Assembly (NCBI GenBank): GCA_015075185.1
Contig: JABTUW010000002.1
Span: 1 to 64,000, forward strand
DNA from: Anaerolineales bacterium
Lineage (GTDB): Bacteria > Chloroflexota > Anaerolineae > 4572-78 > J111
Direction: 5' to 3'
DNA: 64,000 nt
The translations under genes and the position numbers were made by a program. Positions 61,438 to 64,000 of the stretch are shown here, piece after piece; position 1 is the stretch's first letter; the number at the start of each line of letters is the position of its first letter. Below the pieces are notes generated by a model, which made no database searches, was not told the origin of the DNA, and saw only the letters and a program-made list of their open reading frames with translations.

Positions 61438-61552
61438 AGACAGTAAACAGTAGACGGTAGACAGGGTTCAGAATTTTCGATACGACCTTCGCTGCGCCCT
61501 TCGACAAGCTCAGGACAAAGCTACGGTCTACTCAGGGTGCTCTGACAAAGTT
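61438..61552. repeat. Simple-word repeat and dispersed-type motif after the SH3b/TolB gene
   Basis: tagacagtaaacagtagacg and similar words follow the gene end, then CTTCGACAAGCTCAGGAC, a word I know as common in intergenic repeats of several bacterial groups. The stretch makes no convincing hairpin of its own. Confidence 0.4.
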
Positions 61553-61598
61553 AAAAAAACAAGGCCGGCGAGAATAATTGCTCACCGGCCTTGTTGTT
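61553..61598 (-). terminator. Intrinsic terminator of the molybdenum hydroxylase operon
   Basis: On the minus strand AACAAGGCCGG, a middle part with GTGAG and CTCGC, then CCGGCCTTGTT and a run of T. It lies 35 bases past the stop at 61632. Confidence 0.8.
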
Positions 61599-61604
61599 CG
61601 CCTG

Positions 61605-61630
61605 GTAGGTCAAGCTTAAGCTTGACCTAC
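61605..61630. repeat. 26-bp perfect palindrome
   Basis: GTAGGTCAAGCTT followed directly by its reverse complement AAGCTTGACCTAC. It is two bases from the stop codon of the FAD-subunit gene. It resembles the inner palindrome at 28444-28470 (GTAGGACAAG). Confidence 0.85.
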
Positions 61631-61631
61631 T

Positions 61632-62489
61632 TTACTTAGCCCGTTGGGCGGCAGCCGTTAGGGCTCGCTTCACAAACACCGGGGCCATCGCCTTGCGATA
61701 CTCAGCGCTGGCGTGAATATCGCCGATGATGTCGTCGCCTAAATCGTTCAACACAGCGTGAGCCGCCGCAGCGATATTGTCTTCGCTCAGCGGTTTGCCG
61801 ATTAGCGCGGCTTCAACAGACTTGGCCCTGGTTGCGGAGGGAACCAGACCGCCGACAGCCACGCCGGCGGCGGTGCAACTGCCGCCGCTCACGGTGACAA
61901 TGGCCGCCGCGCCGACCATAGCATAGCGTGATGCCGGGTTGAACAGCTTGGTGTAAGCCGACCCGCTCCCAGCGCCGCTTTTAACCACCTCAACAGCAGT
62001 GACAATCTCGCCGTCAGCTAAGGCCGTGGCAAAGAGGCCGGTAAAGAAATCATCGGCCAAGATGGTGCGGTTGCCATTCGGCCCGGTCACGTGAATCTTC
62101 GCGCCCAGAGCGGTCAAGACGGTCGGCAGATCCGAGGCGGGGTCAGCATGGGCAATGTTACCGCCGATGGTTCCCCGGTTGCGCACCTGCGGGTCGCCAA
62201 TCATACCGGCGGCCTCAGACAAGACGGTAGGTACATCCGCGGAGGCGGCGATCAAGGCATGGGGCGTCAGCGCGCCGATACGGACGGACCCATTACTGGC
62301 CGAGATACCCTTCAGTTCGCTGATCCGGCCAATGTCAATCAACGTGCCCGGATCGGCCAAGCGTAGGTTCATCACCGGGATGAGGCTGTGCCCTCCGGCC
62401 AAGACCTTGGCCCCACTGTGCTGTCTGAGCAGGGAAACGGCTTCGGCCAGCGAAGTGGCTTTGTAATAATCAAATTTTGGCGGATACAT
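61632..62489 (-). CDS. Molybdenum hydroxylase FAD-binding medium subunit (xanthine dehydrogenase/CoxM family)
   Basis: 285 residues. FAD-binding motifs are AGGHSLIPVMNLRLADPGTL and RNRGTIGGNIAHADPASDLP; later FFTGLFATALADGEIVTAVE and SRYAMVGAAAIVTVSGG are typical of the family's C-terminal part. It passes electrons from the iron-sulfur subunit to its acceptor. GGAGGTAAC precedes the ATG at 62489, which shares one base with the stop of the large subunit gene (TGATG). Confidence 0.93.
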   Translation of the reverse strand: MYPPKFDYYKATSLAEAVSLLRQHSGAKVLAGGHSLIPVMNLRLADPGTLIDIGRISELKGISASNGSVRIGALTPHALIAASADVPTVLSEAAGMIGDPQVRNRGTIGGNIAHADPASDLPTVLTALGAKIHVTGPNGNRTILADDFFTGLFATALADGEIVTAVEVVKSGAGSGSAYTKLFNPASRYAMVGAAAIVTVSGGSCTAAGVAVGGLVPSATRAKSVEAALIGKPLSEDNIAAAAHAVLNDLGDDIIGDIHASAEYRKAMAPVFVKRALTAAAQRAK

Positions 62490-64000
62490 CAGTTACCTCC
62501 TCCATTTGCGCTCTTGATAGCGTTGTAGATTTTCTCCGGGGTCAGAGGCAAGTCAATGTGCTTAATGCCGAGTGGGGACAGCGCATCCATCACCGCATTG
62601 GCGATGGCCGGGGTGGCGGCAATGGTCCCCATTTCGCCGGCGCCTTTCACCCCCAGCGGGTTGTGCGGTGACGGCGTTTCTGTCCGGCCCACTTCAGCCG
62701 TTACCAGCCGGTCAGCCCGCGGCATGGCATAATCCAGCAGCGAGCCGCTTAAAAGCTGGCCGTTCTCATCGTACACACCGTTCTCCCACAAGGCCTGGCC
62801 AATGCCCTGTACAATCCCGCCGACAATCTGCCCCTGGACAATGAGCGGGTTGACCACATGCCCAACATCATCCACGGCGATGTATTTTTGGATAGTGACT
62901 TCGCCGGTATCGCGGTCAACTTCAACCTGGGCGATGTGGGCGCTGTTGGGGAAGGTAAAGTTGGCCGGGTCGTAAAAGGCGGTCTCTTCCAGGCCGGGTT
63001 CCAAACCGGCCGGCAAATTGTGGGCGGTATAGGCCGCCAGGGCAACTTCGGCAAAGCCTTTGGCCCGGTCGGGCGCTCCCTTGACGTGAATTTTGCCGGT
63101 GGCTTGATCGTAAACCATATCTTCTTCGGCCGCTTCCAGTTGGTGGGCGGCAATTTTGATCGCCTTTTGACGGACCTTCTCCGCACTTTTAACCAAAGCC
63201 GTGCCGCCGACACTGGTGCTGCGGCTGCCGTAGGTCCCCATACCCTGGAGCACGCGGGCGGTATCCCCGTGGACAACTTCAATGTCCTCCATAGCTATGC
63301 CTAACTCGTCGGCCACGATTTGAGCAAAGGTGGTTTCGTGTCCCTGGCCATGAGTATGCGACCCGGTCAGGACGCTTACTTTGCCGCTCGGATGCACCCG
63401 CACGACGCCACATTCCCAGAAACCCACCGCCGAACCCAACGAACCGGCCACTGCCGAGGGAGCCGGGCCGCTGGCCTCAATCGCGCCACAGACGCCAATA
63501 CCCACCAATTTGCCAGCTTTTCGAGCTTCGGCTTGCGCCTGGCGCATGCCGCTGTAATTGGCCATTTCTACGGCTTTGTCGAACAGTTTGTTATAGTCGC
63601 CGCTGTCATACAGGAAAGCAACCGGGGTTTGATAGGGGAATGCTTCTTTGGGAATGAAATTCTTGCGCCGGATCTCAATGGGGTCCATGCCCAGTTCCTG
63701 GGCGGCTATATCAACGAGACGTTCAAGCAAGTACGCCGCTTCGGGCCGACCTGCGCCGCGATAGGCGTCAACCGGCACAGTGTTGGTCAAGGTGCCCCAC
63801 ATTTCACCCCAGATGCCCTTCATTTGATACAGGCCGGAGAAGAGGGTGATATACAGGGCGGTCGGGATCAGGGGGGCCATGGTAGACAGATAAGCCCCAT
63901 TGTCGGCCCAGGTTTGCACATGCAGCCCGGTGAAGGTGCCATCTTTTTTGAGGGCCAGCTTGGCCTTGGTGATATGGTCGCGCCCCTGCGAGTCGGTCAT
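62489..64000 (-). CDS. Molybdenum hydroxylase large (molybdopterin) subunit, xanthine dehydrogenase/CoxL form II type, N-terminus outside window
   Basis: About 500 C-terminal residues of a protein normally near 770-800; the frame stays open to the right edge, and the Met at 64000 is internal. VDAYRGAGRPEAAYLLERLV carries AYRGAGR, the active-site loop of form II (xanthine dehydrogenase-like) large subunits; true CO dehydrogenases have AYRCSFR. HTHGQGHETTFAQIVADELG and GVKGAGEMGTIAATPAIANA bind the cofactor, the latter holding the catalytic Glu. The substrate is likely an aromatic heterocycle, aldehyde or purine. The small [2Fe-2S] subunit gene is not in the window and may lie to the right. Confidence 0.92.
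   Translation of the reverse strand: MTDSQGRDHITKAKLALKKDGTFTGLHVQTWADNGAYLSTMAPLIPTALYITLFSGLYQMKGIWGEMWGTLTNTVPVDAYRGAGRPEAAYLLERLVDIAAQELGMDPIEIRRKNFIPKEAFPYQTPVAFLYDSGDYNKLFDKAVEMANYSGMRQAQAEARKAGKLVGIGVCGAIEASGPAPSAVAGSLGSAVGFWECGVVRVHPSGKVSVLTGSHTHGQGHETTFAQIVADELGIAMEDIEVVHGDTARVLQGMGTYGSRSTSVGGTALVKSAEKVRQKAIKIAAHQLEAAEEDMVYDQATGKIHVKGAPDRAKGFAEVALAAYTAHNLPAGLEPGLEETAFYDPANFTFPNSAHIAQVEVDRDTGEVTIQKYIAVDDVGHVVNPLIVQGQIVGGIVQGIGQALWENGVYDENGQLLSGSLLDYAMPRADRLVTAEVGRTETPSPHNPLGVKGAGEMGTIAATPAIANAVMDALSPLGIKHIDLPLTPEKIYNAIKSANGGGN

Noticed and set aside
1..64000. tRNA, rRNA, CRISPR arrays, prophage genes, integrase or transposase genes
   Set aside because: I looked for conserved rRNA words, cloverleaf ends, regular spaced repeats and recombinase motifs and saw none. 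A covariance-model search could still find a small RNA that I missed.

Overview
The window looks like a chromosome segment from a Chloroflexota bacterium, probably of the Anaerolineae or a related class. This rests on protein style, not on a marker gene: secreted proteins with Thr/Pro linkers, SH3b, PA14 and PQQ-propeller domains, a recurring short FLP(I/V)(I/L)LK tail, large GAF-rich histidine kinases, and a GDP-heptose pathway with no LPS core genes. There is no rRNA, tRNA, CRISPR array, prophage or complete insertion sequence that I can recognise.

Left part (1-35.7 kb, mostly minus strand) is a cell-surface glycan and secreted-protein region. At the left edge is a secreted M28-type peptidase locus with a Thr/Pro linker and a lectin-like domain, badly frame-broken between about 844 and 1850. 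Next come a sugar aminotransferase (wecE-like), a WbqC-like protein, a frameshifted sugar O-acyltransferase, a family 2 glycosyltransferase, the Wzm/Wzt polysaccharide ABC exporter and an Asp-box propeller protein. A plus-strand block (10.7-17.9 kb) encodes three large secreted proteins, two of them translationally coupled. The minus strand then resumes with HddA, a B12-binding radical SAM enzyme, a polyprenyl-phosphate glycosyltransferase, an acyltransferase, GmhB, three exported proteins, GmhA, HddC and an initiating sugar-phosphate transferase. Together GmhA, HddA, GmhB and HddC make a full GDP-D-glycero-alpha-D-manno-heptose route. Two OmpR-type response regulators and a hybrid-like histidine kinase close the block.

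Two promoter families tie this region together. A 52-bp element built on 11-bp direct repeats (TTCTAAC-N4-TTCTAAG, then TATCAT) occurs four times, each time in front of a minus-strand operon, including the kinase/regulator pair. A second element (TTCAAAC-N4-TTCAAAC, then exactly 10 bases, then a -10 box) occurs three times, twice in tandem before an OmpR-type regulator gene. Both resemble PhoB/OmpR-type operators.

Middle part (36-47.5 kb, plus strand) is a signalling block: a Tat lipoprotein solute-binding protein joined to a Cache-GAF histidine kinase and a NarL regulator, a lone receiver, a small zinc-ribbon-like protein, a PA14/SH3b surface protein, and a PAS histidine kinase with its own lone receiver. 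Two intergenic spacers here are diverged copies of one cassette (palindrome, terminator, promoter).

Right part (47.5-64 kb) holds a DUF1028 protein, a peptide-type ABC transporter without ATPase genes, ThpR, a MarR regulator with a perfect operator over its own -10 box, an RND efflux pair, an SH3b/TolB-like lipoprotein, and on the minus strand two subunits of a molybdenum hydroxylase, the large one cut by the window edge. Intergenic DNA here carries palindromic repeats and one MITE-like element with a 7-bp flanking duplication.
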